A stretch of 64,000 bases of DNA from Acinetobacter calcoaceticus ANC 3811 (GCF_000399665.1 NZ_KB976986.1:310001-374000); one strand, 5' to 3'. Shown: positions 1-8,393, numbered from the stretch's first letter. Program-made: numbers and translations. Notes: generated from the letters alone by a model not told the origin.

Positions 1-382
1 GCGCCTTAAATTGCTGAATTGATAAAGTATGCCCATTTACTACAATGACTGATTCTGGTTGTAGATTTTTTTCAATCCAAGCGAGATGTGCTGAAGATTC
101 ATCACTTGTTAATTTTTGAAGTTCAAAGCCAGTTCCAACAAGTTGTTGCTCGGCTTGTACCCAATAGCGACCATCTGCCCAGAGGCCAGCAAAGTTTTGG
201 GTCACGACGAGTGTACCAACCGAACCACTAAAACCACTGAGCCATTCTCTTGCTTTCCAGTAGTCCGGTAAATATTCTGACATGTGAGGATCGGCACTCA
301 TCACAATTAAAGCATCAACATGCTGATTGCGCATGAGTTCACGAAGTTTCTCAAGTTTTTCTGGAACAGTTAAAACGCTCAT
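1..382 (-). CDS. pepP: Xaa-Pro aminopeptidase (aminopeptidase P), N-terminal part, cut by window edge
   Basis: The minus-strand reading frame is open from an ATG at 382 to the window edge, giving about 127 residues that start MSVLTVPEKLEKL. The sequence resembles the creatinase-like N-terminal domain of M24B aminopeptidases, with SADPHMSEYLPDYW, a GFSGSVGTLVV-type segment and ADGRYWVQAE. The metal-binding pita-bread domain lies outside the window. Family members remove an N-terminal residue that precedes proline in the cytoplasm. The start codon overlaps the stop of the upstream peptide transporter as ATGA (379-382), so the two are probably one translationally coupled unit. The family call is good. 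Completeness of the gene cannot be judged here. Confidence 0.85.
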   Translation of the reverse strand, partial: MSVLTVPEKLEKLRELMRNQHVDALIVMSADPHMSEYLPDYWKAREWLSGFSGSVGTLVVTQNFAGLWADGRYWVQAEQQLVGTGFELQKLTSDESSAHLAWIEKNLQPESVIVVNGHTLSIQQFKA

Positions 383-1920
383 ATAGTTTCCAACTCAGGT
401 TGAACTTTACTGGTACTTTTGTTCATTAATCTATTGATAGGTTTCTTTAATAAAAATAACACGATTGCACCAATTACTAACGCCAAAACACATCGCATAA
501 ATAGGGTAGGTAAATGATTAATACCATCTGCTGATACGTGCCCGCCAATTAAACCAGCGATAAGGTTACCTAAAGCTGAACCCGTGAACCATAGACCCAT
601 AATTTGACCACGTATGACATCAGGTGCAAGTTTAGTCATGGTAGATAGACCAATCGGGCTTAAGCAAAGCTCTCCGATAGTAAGTAAAAATAAAGTAGCT
701 ACTAACCAAAATGGTGAAACTAAGCCACCATCAATTGCAAAACGGCTTGCAAATGACATAACTAGAAAGCCACCTGCTGCAAGTAAAAGCGCAATAATAA
801 ATTTACTGATATAACTTGGGTCTTTATTTGACTTACCAAGTTTAGCCCAAAGCCATGCTGCAATTGGGGCAAAAATAATAATAAAAAGCGCATTAATTGA
901 TTGAAACCATACTGCTGGAATCTCAAATCCGAAAACATTACGGTCTGTGTAATCTTGCGCAAATAAATTAAAAGACGTTGGTTTTTGCTCAAAGGCAGAC
1001 CAAAAAAGAGCGGAGGTTGCTAATAAGACAAAGCAGATAATAATTTTAAATTTTTCATGTTTTTCTAAACCAAGGAAAAATAATAAATAGATAAAATAAG
1101 CGATAATTCCAATGCCTATTCCGACTGTTAAGTAAGTTGCGACCGCGACCGGATTGATATGAATAACGCCAAAGAAGGTAATAGTAGTAACGACTGCAAC
1201 ACTGAATAAAAATGAGAAAGCAATTTTTGGTGCATTTTTATTTTCTACGACAGGTTTATTCCAGTTGTCAGTTTGCTGACGCAGTTGATTGAAGGACTGT
1301 AGTTGAGGAATGGCTAATGCTCGGAAAATGAGTAATGCAACTAACATTCCAAGGCCGCCAATCCCAAAACCTAGATGCCAGCCATGATCGCGAGCTAATA
1401 TACCTGTAATAAGCGGGGCGATAAACGACCCCATATTGATGCCCATATAAAAAATGGAGAAACCAGCATCACGTCTATTATCTTGTGCTTTATATAGGGT
1501 TCCGACAATCACTGAAATACAGGTTTTAAATAATCCTGAACCAATAACGATAAGGACTAGGCCGAAATAAAAAAAGAATTGATCAAAGATAGGCGTAAGC
1601 GCAATTGATAAATGACCTAATGCAATAATGAGGGAGCCATACCAGACGGATCGTGCTTGGCCTAACCAATTGTCGGCAATCCAACCACCTAAAACGGTCA
1701 TTAAATACATAGAGCCTGCAAATAACCCAACAATTGCGGCGGCAGTAGGACGGTCAAGACCTAGACCCCCATCATTGACCATCGCAACCATATAAAGAAC
1801 GAGTAAGGGACGAATTCCATAGTAAGAAAAGCGTTCCCACAGTTCTGTAAAAAATAAAGTTTTTAAGGGTTTTGGATGGCCGAAAAAAGCTGTGTCACAT
1901 TGTTCGAGTTCATGCTTCAT
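379..1920 (-). CDS. Proton-dependent oligopeptide transporter, POT/PTR family
   Basis: This is an inner-membrane peptide:proton symporter of the major facilitator superfamily, about 513 residues, with the POT signature ELWERFSYYG near residue 30. About 12-14 hydrophobic segments follow, and a second conserved region (YMGINMGSF) lies near residue 165. I place the start at MKHELEQ (1920) because AAAGGA sits 6 bases upstream; an in-frame ATG six codons earlier would put that Shine-Dalgarno inside the gene. Its TGA overlaps the ATG of the aminopeptidase P gene, which suggests uptake and intracellular cleavage of proline-containing peptides. Substrate range cannot be read from the sequence. Confidence 0.9.
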   Translation of the reverse strand: MKHELEQCDTAFFGHPKPLKTLFFTELWERFSYYGIRPLLVLYMVAMVNDGGLGLDRPTAAAIVGLFAGSMYLMTVLGGWIADNWLGQARSVWYGSLIIALGHLSIALTPIFDQFFFYFGLVLIVIGSGLFKTCISVIVGTLYKAQDNRRDAGFSIFYMGINMGSFIAPLITGILARDHGWHLGFGIGGLGMLVALLIFRALAIPQLQSFNQLRQQTDNWNKPVVENKNAPKIAFSFLFSVAVVTTITFFGVIHINPVAVATYLTVGIGIGIIAYFIYLLFFLGLEKHEKFKIIICFVLLATSALFWSAFEQKPTSFNLFAQDYTDRNVFGFEIPAVWFQSINALFIIIFAPIAAWLWAKLGKSNKDPSYISKFIIALLLAAGGFLVMSFASRFAIDGGLVSPFWLVATLFLLTIGELCLSPIGLSTMTKLAPDVIRGQIMGLWFTGSALGNLIAGLIGGHVSADGINHLPTLFMRCVLALVIGAIVLFLLKKPINRLMNKSTSKVQPELETI

Positions 1921-2714
1921 TTCAAATCCTTTGAACATATTTGTAGTTTAATAAGCCAAACTTTTAGTTTGTTTAGTTATAAAAAAAAGTTATGTTTTAT
2001 TTTTTAGATTTTTTTAAATCGAAAAGCAAGTTGGTCATGTATAAAAAAGGTATATAACAAATGGTAAAAAACTTCCCTTTAGTTTCTTAACCTGCTACCG
2101 CACCAAAGCTGATCAAAACTTGATTCAAGGTAGGGAGAAATAAGTTGTTTTTAATTGGTGTAAAAATAGAAGGCGTTGTAAAAAGAAAAATAATTTCATC
2201 AATCTTCTGCATTTTAATAAGTGAAGGAGATGAGCCGATACCTAATTTTCTAATTTTTTAGAGGGCTATTCTTCAAAGCAATATTTGCATGAGAACCTTT
2301 TTGGTAAAGGCATGAGTAGATATAGCAGGCTCAGCTAAAGGTTACATTTTATAAGTCATCTTTTATTATTTTCATTTATTGCAATAAGAATGTCAGCTTT
2401 CTATATGAGAAAGTATTATGATCATGAATTACTGTTAGATATTGATGCGATGGTTCATATTGGCGCAACAATTTTGCACTAAATTAGGGCGATTGCGGGC
2501 TATTCTTGTATGCCATAATTTGAAAATGTCTGAATATGGTGCATTTAACGATGCAAACAGTATAATGGGTTCAAGACAAGGGACCTAAATCATAGATAGT
2601 TATAAGCAATTCAATGTTTTAGGTAAGTCTTATAAAGTTGGTATGAGAATTGCTATATACATACCAGCAATTAACACGCACTTAACAAGTGCAACAAAAT
2701 TTCATTGGAGCAAA
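1921..2714. other. Long intergenic region between the peptide transporter and glnA
   Basis: About 790 bases without a convincing gene. It contains the divergent promoters for the peptide transporter (minus) and glnA (plus). An AT-rich stretch occupies 1970-2060, and a short inverted repeat (CAAACT/AGTTTG) lies near 1955-1971. A 30-codon ORF at 2390-2482 has no clear ribosome-binding site and I do not call it a gene. Sites resembling NtrC half-sites occur at 2476-2490 and 2537-2543. I see no known structured RNA, but one could be missed by eye. Confidence 0.5.
2538..2566 (+). promoter_or_regulatory. Candidate glnA promoter
   Basis: A perfect -10 hexamer TATAAT lies at 2561-2566. The -35 position, 17 bases upstream, reads GGTGCA and is a poor sigma-70 match. 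That -35 overlaps TGGTGCA, which equals an NtrC-type half-site. A transcript from here would have a leader of about 140 bases before glnA. Confidence 0.35.
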
Positions 2715-4130
2715 ATGAGCATGGCGAACAAGGTCCTTCAACTCATACAAGAAAGTGGCGCAAAATGGGTCGATTTTCGCTTTACTGATACTAAGGGTAA
2801 AGAACAGCACGTAACTTACCCAGCTGATTCTATTGATGAAGATACTTTTGAAGACGGTAAAATGTTTGATGGTTCTTCAATCGCTGGTTGGAAAGGCATT
2901 GAAGCATCTGATATGATTTTACGTCCAGATGCAGAAACTGGTTTTGTTGACCCGTTCTTTGCTGAACCAACTGTAGTTGTGACTTGTGACGTTATTGAAC
3001 CTTCAACTGGTCAAGGTTATGAGCGTGACCCACGTTCGATTGCTCGCCGTGCAGAAGAATACTTAAAATCTACAGGTATCGGTGATACTGCATTCTTTGG
3101 TCCAGAACCAGAATTCTTTGTATTTGACGAAGTGAAGTGGGACATCGATATGTCTGGCGCTCGTCATACATTGATCGCTGAAGAAGCTGCTTGGTCTACT
3201 GGTAAAGATTACGAGTCTGGTAACTCTGGTCACCGTCCACGTGTTAAAGGCGGTTACTTCCCAGTTCCTCCAGTTGATTCTTCACAAGATATGCGTGCAG
3301 AAATGTGTGCAAAAATTGAAGACATCATGGGCCCAGGTCGTGTAGAAGTACATCACCACGAAGTTGCTTCTTGCCAGTTAGAAATTGGTGTGAGCTTCAA
3401 TACACTTGTACGTAAAGCTGACGAAGTTCAACAGTTCAAATATGCTGTTTGGAACGTTGCTCACCAATATGCAAAAACTGCAACCTTTATGCCTAAACCA
3501 ATGGTAGGTGATAACGGTTCTGGTATGCACGTTCACATGTCTATCTCTAAAGATGGCAAGAACTTGTTTGCTGGTGATGAATATGCAGGTCTTTCAGAAA
3601 TGGCATTGTATTTCATCGGTGGTGTAATCAAGCATGCTCGTGCATTGAACGCAATCACAAACCCATCTACAAACTCATACAAGCGTTTGGTTCCTCACTT
3701 CGAAGCGCCAATCATGCTTGCTTACTCAGCACGTAACCGTTCTGCGTCTATCCGTATTCCATACGTTTCTAGCCCTAAAGGTAAGCGTATCGAAGCTCGT
3801 TTCCCAGACCCAATGATGAACCCGTACTTAGGTTTCGCTGCATTGTTAATGGCTGGTATCGACGGTATTCAAAACAAGATCCATCCGGGCGAAGCTGCTG
3901 ATAAGAACTTGTACGATCTTCCTCCTGAAGAAGAAGCAAAAATCCCAACAGTTGCTCATAGCTTAGATATGGCTCTTGAAGCACTTCAAGCAGATCACGA
4001 ATTCTTGTTAAAAGGCGGCGTGTTCACTAAAGAAATGCTTGATGCATACATCGAACTTAAAACTGAAGATGTACGTCGTCTTAACACGACTACTCACCCA
4101 GTTGAATTCGATATGTACTACAGCTTGTAA
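2715..4130 (+). CDS. glnA: Glutamine synthetase, type I
   Basis: ATP-dependent ligation of ammonia to glutamate, the main ammonia-assimilating step; a cytoplasmic dodecamer. The protein is about 470 residues, the usual GSI-beta length. Visible motifs are the beta-grasp start ([16 protein letters not shown]), the DGSSI loop, the metal ligands in [15 protein letters not shown], and the ATP-site [16 protein letters not shown] contains the tyrosine adenylylated by GlnE in enteric bacteria. I place the start at ATG 2715 (MSMANK), 4 bases after GGAG; ATG 2721 (MANK) is an alternative at 10 bases. An in-frame upstream ATG at 2643 adds 24 residues without family similarity. It stands alone, without ntrBC. 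A strong terminator follows. Confidence 0.97.
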   Translation: MSMANKVLQLIQESGAKWVDFRFTDTKGKEQHVTYPADSIDEDTFEDGKMFDGSSIAGWKGIEASDMILRPDAETGFVDPFFAEPTVVVTCDVIEPSTGQGYERDPRSIARRAEEYLKSTGIGDTAFFGPEPEFFVFDEVKWDIDMSGARHTLIAEEAAWSTGKDYESGNSGHRPRVKGGYFPVPPVDSSQDMRAEMCAKIEDIMGPGRVEVHHHEVASCQLEIGVSFNTLVRKADEVQQFKYAVWNVAHQYAKTATFMPKPMVGDNGSGMHVHMSISKDGKNLFAGDEYAGLSEMALYFIGGVIKHARALNAITNPSTNSYKRLVPHFEAPIMLAYSARNRSASIRIPYVSSPKGKRIEARFPDPMMNPYLGFAALLMAGIDGIQNKIHPGEAADKNLYDLPPEEEAKIPTVAHSLDMALEALQADHEFLLKGGVFTKEMLDAYIELKTEDVRRLNTTTHPVEFDMYYSL

Positions 4131-4143
4131 TACATATTTTCGT

Positions 4144-4171
4144 AAAAAAGCCTGCTTATGCAGGCTTTTTT
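4144..4171. terminator. Rho-independent terminator after glnA
   Basis: A 12-base stem, AAAAAAGCCTGC paired with GCAGGCTTTTTT, around a TTAT loop. It lies 14 bases after the glnA stop and is symmetrical, so it could act on both strands. Confidence 0.92.
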
Positions 4172-4256
4172 ATTGCTTGGAATGTTGATTGAATTCTCTA
4201 CGTTTTTTATCAAAAAATTGGGGTAAACTAGGTGCGAGTTTTCATGTGAGCAGATT

Positions 4257-4829
4257 ATGCGTAAACGACAACCAGTACTTAAACAGGAAAAGACTTTAAA
4301 TCCTGAGTTGAAAACATGGTTGTATGCGTCTGGTTCTCTGACTCAACAATTGACTGAACTTGGTGGTGGCCAGTTTAGTGTGAAGCCTTTTCAAGAACAT
4401 TTTCAGCGTTTAACTTTTGCAGATAGTCAGTGGATGAAGATGTCTCATGCTCACACTTCGTGGGTAAGGGAAACTTATTTATATGGCTGTGAAGCAGAGC
4501 CATGGGTGAAAGCAAAAAGTATTTTCCCAATTCAAAGTTTACAAAAAAAAGCCCGTATATTTCAGCACATTGGTTCTAAGCCAATTGGCTTTTTTCTATT
4601 TCAAAGAACAACTCCGCTTTGTGACCGCCGTGTCATTCGTTTGCCAGAAGGTTGGACAAGACAAAGTTGCTATACTTGGCATGGGTGTAAATTTATTGTT
4701 CAAGAAACCTTCTTACCGGCTTTTGAAGCTTTTTTAAATCAGCAGCACGACAAGGATTACTATGACGACTGCAACAAGCACAACATGGCGTCAGCGCTTA
4801 GAAGCTTATTATTATCTATGTCGATTTGA
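4257..4829 (+). CDS. ubiC: Chorismate lyase (chorismate pyruvate-lyase)
   Basis: Makes 4-hydroxybenzoate and pyruvate from chorismate, the first committed step of ubiquinone synthesis. The 190-residue protein carries the UbiC motifs WVRETYLYG (active-site Arg region, about 75) and VQETFLPAF near 155, which holds the catalytic Glu. Enteric UbiC (about 165 residues) ends only a few residues after the FLPA motif. Here about 30 residues follow, the last 22 encoded inside the start of ubiA in another frame. ubiA directly downstream, as in E. coli, supports the call. The start ATG has only a weak GAG ribosome-binding site. The extra tail is probably neutral but unusual. Confidence 0.9.
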   Translation: MRKRQPVLKQEKTLNPELKTWLYASGSLTQQLTELGGGQFSVKPFQEHFQRLTFADSQWMKMSHAHTSWVRETYLYGCEAEPWVKAKSIFPIQSLQKKARIFQHIGSKPIGFFLFQRTTPLCDRRVIRLPEGWTRQSCYTWHGCKFIVQETFLPAFEAFLNQQHDKDYYDDCNKHNMASALRSLLLSMSI

Positions 4830-5640
4830 TAAGCCAATTGGTACTGAACTGGTTTTTTGGCCAACCATGTGGGCGCTTTGGGTTGCATCAAAAGGAATAC
4901 CTGATTTAGGTATTTTATTTGTCATGATTTTAGGCGTGATTTTTATGCGCGCTGCGGGATGTGCGATTAATGACTTTGCAGACCGTAAAGTAGATGCTCA
5001 TGTTGAGCGTACTAAAACGCGTCCGCTCGCAACTGGAATTATTCGTGCAAGAGAAGCAGTATATGTGTTCTTGGTGCTAGTGTTAGCAAGTGCATGTCTA
5101 TTGTTCTTTTTACCCATTGAAACCTTTTACTGGTCATTTGGTGCATTATTTTTAGCGTTCATTTATCCATTTATGAAGCGCTATACCAACTTACCTCAAG
5201 TCTTTTTAGGTGCGGCATTTTCATGGTCGATTCCAATGGCCTTTACTGCGGTAGGTAAAACCCCAGATTTGATCTGCTGGCTTCTCTACTTTGGTAATTT
5301 GGCTTGGACAGTGGCTTATGACACTCAATATGCAATTACAGACCGTGAATATGATTTAAAGATTGGCGTGAAATCTACAGCTATTCTTTTTGGTCGATAT
5401 GACATCCAGATTATTGCACTTTTACAGGCAACCAGCCTTGTTTTGATTGGTGCCGCACTATATTTAGAAAATATCTTATTTCCATGGGCGATCATTGCTT
5501 TAATTATTGTTGCATTCGATTTTATATATCAAACAATTAAAACCAAAGACCGCAACCCTCAAGTATGTTTTTGGGCATTCCGTCACAATCGCTGGGTTGG
5601 ATTAATTATTTTTCTAGGAATATTTTTAAATTTCATATAG
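4762..5640 (+). CDS. ubiA: 4-hydroxybenzoate polyprenyltransferase
   Basis: An inner-membrane prenyltransferase that attaches the polyprenyl tail to 4-hydroxybenzoate in ubiquinone synthesis. The 292-residue protein has about eight hydrophobic segments. It carries both Asp-rich magnesium-diphosphate motifs: NDFADRKVDAHV (about 72-83) and DTQYAITDREYD (about 193-204). The start is set by AAGGA five bases before ATG 4762, which forces a 68-base overlap with ubiC. The pair is one transcript with coupled translation. A terminator follows at 5661-5688. Confidence 0.96.
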   Translation: MTTATSTTWRQRLEAYYYLCRFDKPIGTELVFWPTMWALWVASKGIPDLGILFVMILGVIFMRAAGCAINDFADRKVDAHVERTKTRPLATGIIRAREAVYVFLVLVLASACLLFFLPIETFYWSFGALFLAFIYPFMKRYTNLPQVFLGAAFSWSIPMAFTAVGKTPDLICWLLYFGNLAWTVAYDTQYAITDREYDLKIGVKSTAILFGRYDIQIIALLQATSLVLIGAALYLENILFPWAIIALIIVAFDFIYQTIKTKDRNPQVCFWAFRHNRWVGLIIFLGIFLNFI

Positions 5641-5660
5641 TAAAAGTGACCGTAAGGTTG

Positions 5661-5688
5661 AAAAGTGTTCTATGCAGAGCACTTTTTT
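5661..5688 (+). terminator. Terminator after ubiCA
   Basis: AAAAGTGTTCT pairs with AGAGCACTTTT (one G-U pair) around a short loop, followed by a T run. It starts 20 bases after the ubiA stop. Confidence 0.85.
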
Positions 5689-5751
5689 TATGTCTTAATA
5701 TTCGTGCATAAAAAATATGCGGAATAAATAATACATAAAAAAGGATATTCT

Positions 5752-7059
5752 ATGAAACGGTCAAAAATTGCTTTAGCTATAACATTATCGGTTTCAACAT
5801 TATTTCTTGCAGCATGTAATGACAATGATGATGACTTTATTGGCATAAATCCTGATAAAACTTATGTTTCTGAAAAAGCCTATTCTAAGGATAGCTTAAG
5901 CGGTGCTTCATCTATAAAAGTCATGACTTATAACATGGTCAATGTACAAGGAAAAACAGCTGAAGCAACGGCGTTAGTGATGTTTCCTAAAGCAAGTCAG
6001 CCTAAAGATGGTTATCGCGTAGTGGTATGGGAGCATGGTACTGTAGGCGTAGGAGATAGTTGTGCTCCAAGCAATAATACGATTAATCCACGTTTCAAAA
6101 TTCTAGCGGATACATTATTAGCAGCTGGCTATGTTGTGATTGCTCCAGACTATGAAGGTTTGGGTACTAGAGGGATGCATCCATACCTTAATTTAGGAAG
6201 TGAGGCTAAATCTGCAATTGCAGCAGTTAAAGCTGCGAAGGATCATTACGGTAGTCAGTTAAATAGTTCATGGATGTCAATTGGGCAGTCTCAAGGAGGC
6301 CATGCTTCATTAGGAACAGCTGAATTTGCTAATAACGACAGTAACTACAAAGGAGCGGTTGCAACAGCACCAGCTTCTAGCCTTGGCGATATTATTTCTA
6401 AAGTTGCTCCGCAAGCAATTAAAGGCATTCTTGAGAAAGAGCAGGCTGGTACTGCACCTGTTGGTACGGCTGTAGAAGTGTATGCTGAGCTACTCGCATA
6501 TGCTGCATATACCACAGTGGGTATTACGGCTTATGAACCTAAATTTAATTATCGTGAAATTTTCCAACAACGTTCTCAGAGTGTAGCTGAGTTCGCAGAA
6601 GGGACTACTGGTGAAAATGGCGTATGTTTAACTGATTTGCATAATAAATTTGCAGATGACATTCGTGATTTTCTTGTGACTAATACTGGTAAAACAGTTT
6701 TAGATTATCCTGGTTTAGCTGGTAACTTCCAAGAAAATCCAACTGTGAAAAAGTTCTTAGACCATAATCAGCCAGCTACTAAAAAAATTAATTCACCGGT
6801 CATGATTGTTCAAGGTACTGCTGATATGGCTGTACCATATCCTATTACTAATGCCTTGCAAGAGGGGCTTAAAAAAATGGGAACTGATGTGACATTTGTG
6901 CCTGTTTTCGGGGCTGCCCATACTCAAGCGATTGTATGTAGAAATGCTGAAATTTATCAATTTGTACAATCTAAAATGCCAGCTAAAACAAATATCGTGC
7001 TTGATCCATCAGTAATAGATGCAAGTAAGAATGTTGAATGTACAGGAATAGCTCAATAA
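5752..7059 (+). CDS. Secreted lipase-like alpha/beta-hydrolase lipoprotein (copy 1)
   Basis: A 435-residue predicted lipoprotein. Its N-terminal signal peptide ends in the lipobox LAAC, followed by an Asn/Asp-rich linker. The hydrolase fold shows WEHGT (about 93), APDYEGLG (about 135) and the nucleophile elbow GQSQGGH (about 180). A catalytic Asp is likely in GTADMAVPYP and His in GAAHTQA near the C-terminus. This pattern fits the secretory lipase/prolyl-oligopeptidase-like group. A clear paralogue with the same motifs lies at 47415-48644. AAGGA precedes the ATG by 6 bases. Substrate is unknown; an esterase on lipids or short esters is the likely role. Confidence 0.8.
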   Translation: MKRSKIALAITLSVSTLFLAACNDNDDDFIGINPDKTYVSEKAYSKDSLSGASSIKVMTYNMVNVQGKTAEATALVMFPKASQPKDGYRVVVWEHGTVGVGDSCAPSNNTINPRFKILADTLLAAGYVVIAPDYEGLGTRGMHPYLNLGSEAKSAIAAVKAAKDHYGSQLNSSWMSIGQSQGGHASLGTAEFANNDSNYKGAVATAPASSLGDIISKVAPQAIKGILEKEQAGTAPVGTAVEVYAELLAYAAYTTVGITAYEPKFNYREIFQQRSQSVAEFAEGTTGENGVCLTDLHNKFADDIRDFLVTNTGKTVLDYPGLAGNFQENPTVKKFLDHNQPATKKINSPVMIVQGTADMAVPYPITNALQEGLKKMGTDVTFVPVFGAAHTQAIVCRNAEIYQFVQSKMPAKTNIVLDPSVIDASKNVECTGIAQ

Positions 7060-7085
7060 TTTTTGTATTTAAAATATTCAAATTA

Positions 7086-7110
7086 AAAGGGTCCTAAAGA
7101 GGGCCCTTTT
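7086..7110 (+). terminator. Terminator after lipase-like gene
   Basis: AAAAGGGTCC and GGGCCCTTTT form a stem, with one G-U pair, around TAAAGA, followed by a T run. Confidence 0.82.
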
Positions 7111-7162
7111 TGTTATATTGTTACGCATATTAAAATTGACACCATTTGAGTTTGAAGTAGTC

Positions 7163-7363
7163 ATGAGCCAGCAACCAGTTGAAAAGAAATCTGTTCCTTG
7201 GTTATTAATGGGATTAGGCTTGTTTATTCCTTTTTTTATTATTGGAATACTTTTCTTGGCTGCAAAGAGTGATGCTAAGACTAAAAAACAATATGAACAG
7301 CAACGTTTAGAGATGGAAAAAAGAATAGCTGAAAAAGAAGCGGCAACTTCTGAAGTGAAATAA
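7163..7363 (+). CDS. Small single-span membrane protein, function unknown
   Basis: A 66-residue product starting MSQQPVEKKSVP. It has one strongly hydrophobic segment (about 13-33, rich in Leu, Ile and Phe) and a charged coiled-coil-like tail (KTKKQYEQQRLEMEKR). The topology looks like a bitopic inner-membrane protein with a cytoplasmic helix. I prefer ATG 7163; an in-frame TTG at 7118 would add 15 residues but lies just after the preceding terminator. The ribosome-binding site is weak. I do not recognise a family. Confidence 0.6.
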   Translation: MSQQPVEKKSVPWLLMGLGLFIPFFIIGILFLAAKSDAKTKKQYEQQRLEMEKRIAEKEAATSEVK

Positions 7364-7374
7364 CAGCAGTGCTT

Positions 7375-7818
7375 TTAATAAATATCCTTTTGTAGCTGAC
7401 GTACACTTGGGATGTTTGTATAACGTCTTACTATATAACCTGCTTCGGTGAGCATTTGATCACGAACACGATCTTCTTCCGCTTTTTCAAGATGGGAAGG
7501 GTCATCTAGCTCAATAATGGCAATTACTTCCATCTTGTCATTAAGCACAACAAAGTCAGTAACTTTTCGGTTGAACTGACTACGAATTTTATAGTCCTTA
7601 CTTGTAATTAAAGCGCTAAAAGCCACTTGTGCTAAAACATGATAACTTGGAAAACTTTGTTTTAAGCGGATAAACATTTGAGTTTCAAAGTTAGTAATAA
7701 CAGGGCGAGCAAAGAATTTTTGTTTTGGAAATAAATAAGGGCGTAAACAAACAGCAAGAAAAATGCAGGTGCTTAAACAACCTAAAACAATAAAAAATAA
7801 GTGACTCGATTCGAACAT
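7375..7818 (-). CDS. Membrane-anchored DUF2726 protein
   Basis: The 147-residue protein has an N-terminal transmembrane segment (about 8-28) and then a cytoplasmic domain of the DUF2726 type. The domain shows QVAFSALI, KVTDFVVLN and IAIIELDDPSH. The spaced D and ExD pattern, followed by a late Arg-rich stretch (GYIVRRYT), recalls restriction-endonuclease-like PD-(D/E)xK folds, to which DUF2726 has been compared. A nuclease role is inference. It converges on the small membrane-protein gene upstream and is followed upstream by tRNA-Asn genes. Confidence 0.75.
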   Translation of the reverse strand: MFESSHLFFIVLGCLSTCIFLAVCLRPYLFPKQKFFARPVITNFETQMFIRLKQSFPSYHVLAQVAFSALITSKDYKIRSQFNRKVTDFVVLNDKMEVIAIIELDDPSHLEKAEEDRVRDQMLTEAGYIVRRYTNIPSVRQLQKDIY

Positions 7819-7837
7819 GTGAAGGCATCATACAAAT

Positions 7838-7866
7838 AAAAACCCACTCATGATGAGTGGGTTTTT
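7838..7866 (-). terminator. Terminator downstream of the first tRNA-Asn
   Basis: AAAAACCCACTC and its complement GAGTGGGTTTTT flank a short loop. It sits 8 bases past the tRNA 3' end on the minus strand. Confidence 0.85.
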
Positions 7867-7874
7867 AAGAATCT

Positions 7875-7950
7875 TGGCTCTCCAACCTGGGCTCGAACCA
7901 GGGACCTGCGGATTAACAGTCCGTCGCTCTACCGACTGAGCTATTGGAGA
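7875..7950 (-). tRNA. tRNA-Asn(GUU), copy 1
   Basis: A 76-base cloverleaf with encoded CCA. The acceptor stem is TCTCCAA/TTGGAGA with discriminator G, the T arm contains GGTTCGAGC, and the anticodon GTT lies at 7917-7915. The sequence is identical to copy 3 (8216-8291). Confidence 0.97.
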
Positions 7951-8097
7951 ATCTGGAAAAGGATTTTAGGGAGGAAAGAGGGCTGGGTCAAGTCTTAATA
8001 ACGGAATTAGTCAGAATATCTAATCGTTTGGTTTAAAAATATTCGAAACATTGATTTTATTAAAAATAATAGAAAATTATTAAATGATTGGATAAGA

Positions 8098-8125
8098 AAA
8101 AGCCCACAATAGATGCGGGCTTTTA
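8098..8125 (-). terminator. Terminator downstream of the tRNA-Asn pair
   Basis: AAAAGCCC and GGGCTTTT form a stem around an 11-base loop, 6 bases beyond the 3' end of copy 2. It separates the copy 3-copy 2 transcript from copy 1. Confidence 0.75.
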
Positions 8126-8131
8126 GAATCT

Positions 8132-8207
8132 TGGCTCTCCCACCTGGGCTCGAACCAGGGACCTGCGGATTAACAGTCCGTCGCTCTACCGACTGAGCTA
8201 TGGGAGA
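8132..8207 (-). tRNA. tRNA-Asn(GUU), copy 2
   Basis: A 76-base cloverleaf with encoded CCA and anticodon GTT (8174-8172). It differs from copies 1 and 3 only at the sixth acceptor pair, A-U changed to C-G on both sides (TCTCCCA/TGGGAGA), so the fold is kept. Confidence 0.97.
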
Positions 8208-8215
8208 TTAGTAGA

Positions 8216-8291
8216 TGGCTCTCCAACCTGGGCTCGAACCAGGGACCTGCGGATTAACAGTCCGTCGCTCTACCGACTGAGCTATTGGAGA
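8216..8291 (-). tRNA. tRNA-Asn(GUU), copy 3
   Basis: A 76-base cloverleaf identical to copy 1, with encoded CCA. It lies 8 bases upstream of copy 2 on the minus strand, so copies 3 and 2 are likely cut from one precursor. Confidence 0.97.
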
Positions 8292-8393
8292 ATCTGATGC
8301 GCATTTTATGGATGAAATCTAAAAGCGTCAATAAGAATATTAAAGAAAATGAATCGTTTGCTTGATTAATATGCTTTTGCGGTACTAAAAATA

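Noticed and set aside
2461..2479. Sigma-54-like promoter TGGC...TTGCA upstream of glnA
   Set aside because: GG and GC are 12 bases apart, while sigma-54 needs 10. No other GG-N10-GC pair in 2480-2714 has acceptable flanks.
2390..2482. A 30-codon ORF upstream of glnA
   Set aside because: No good ribosome-binding site, no recognisable motif, and a frame this short is expected by chance in 790 bases.
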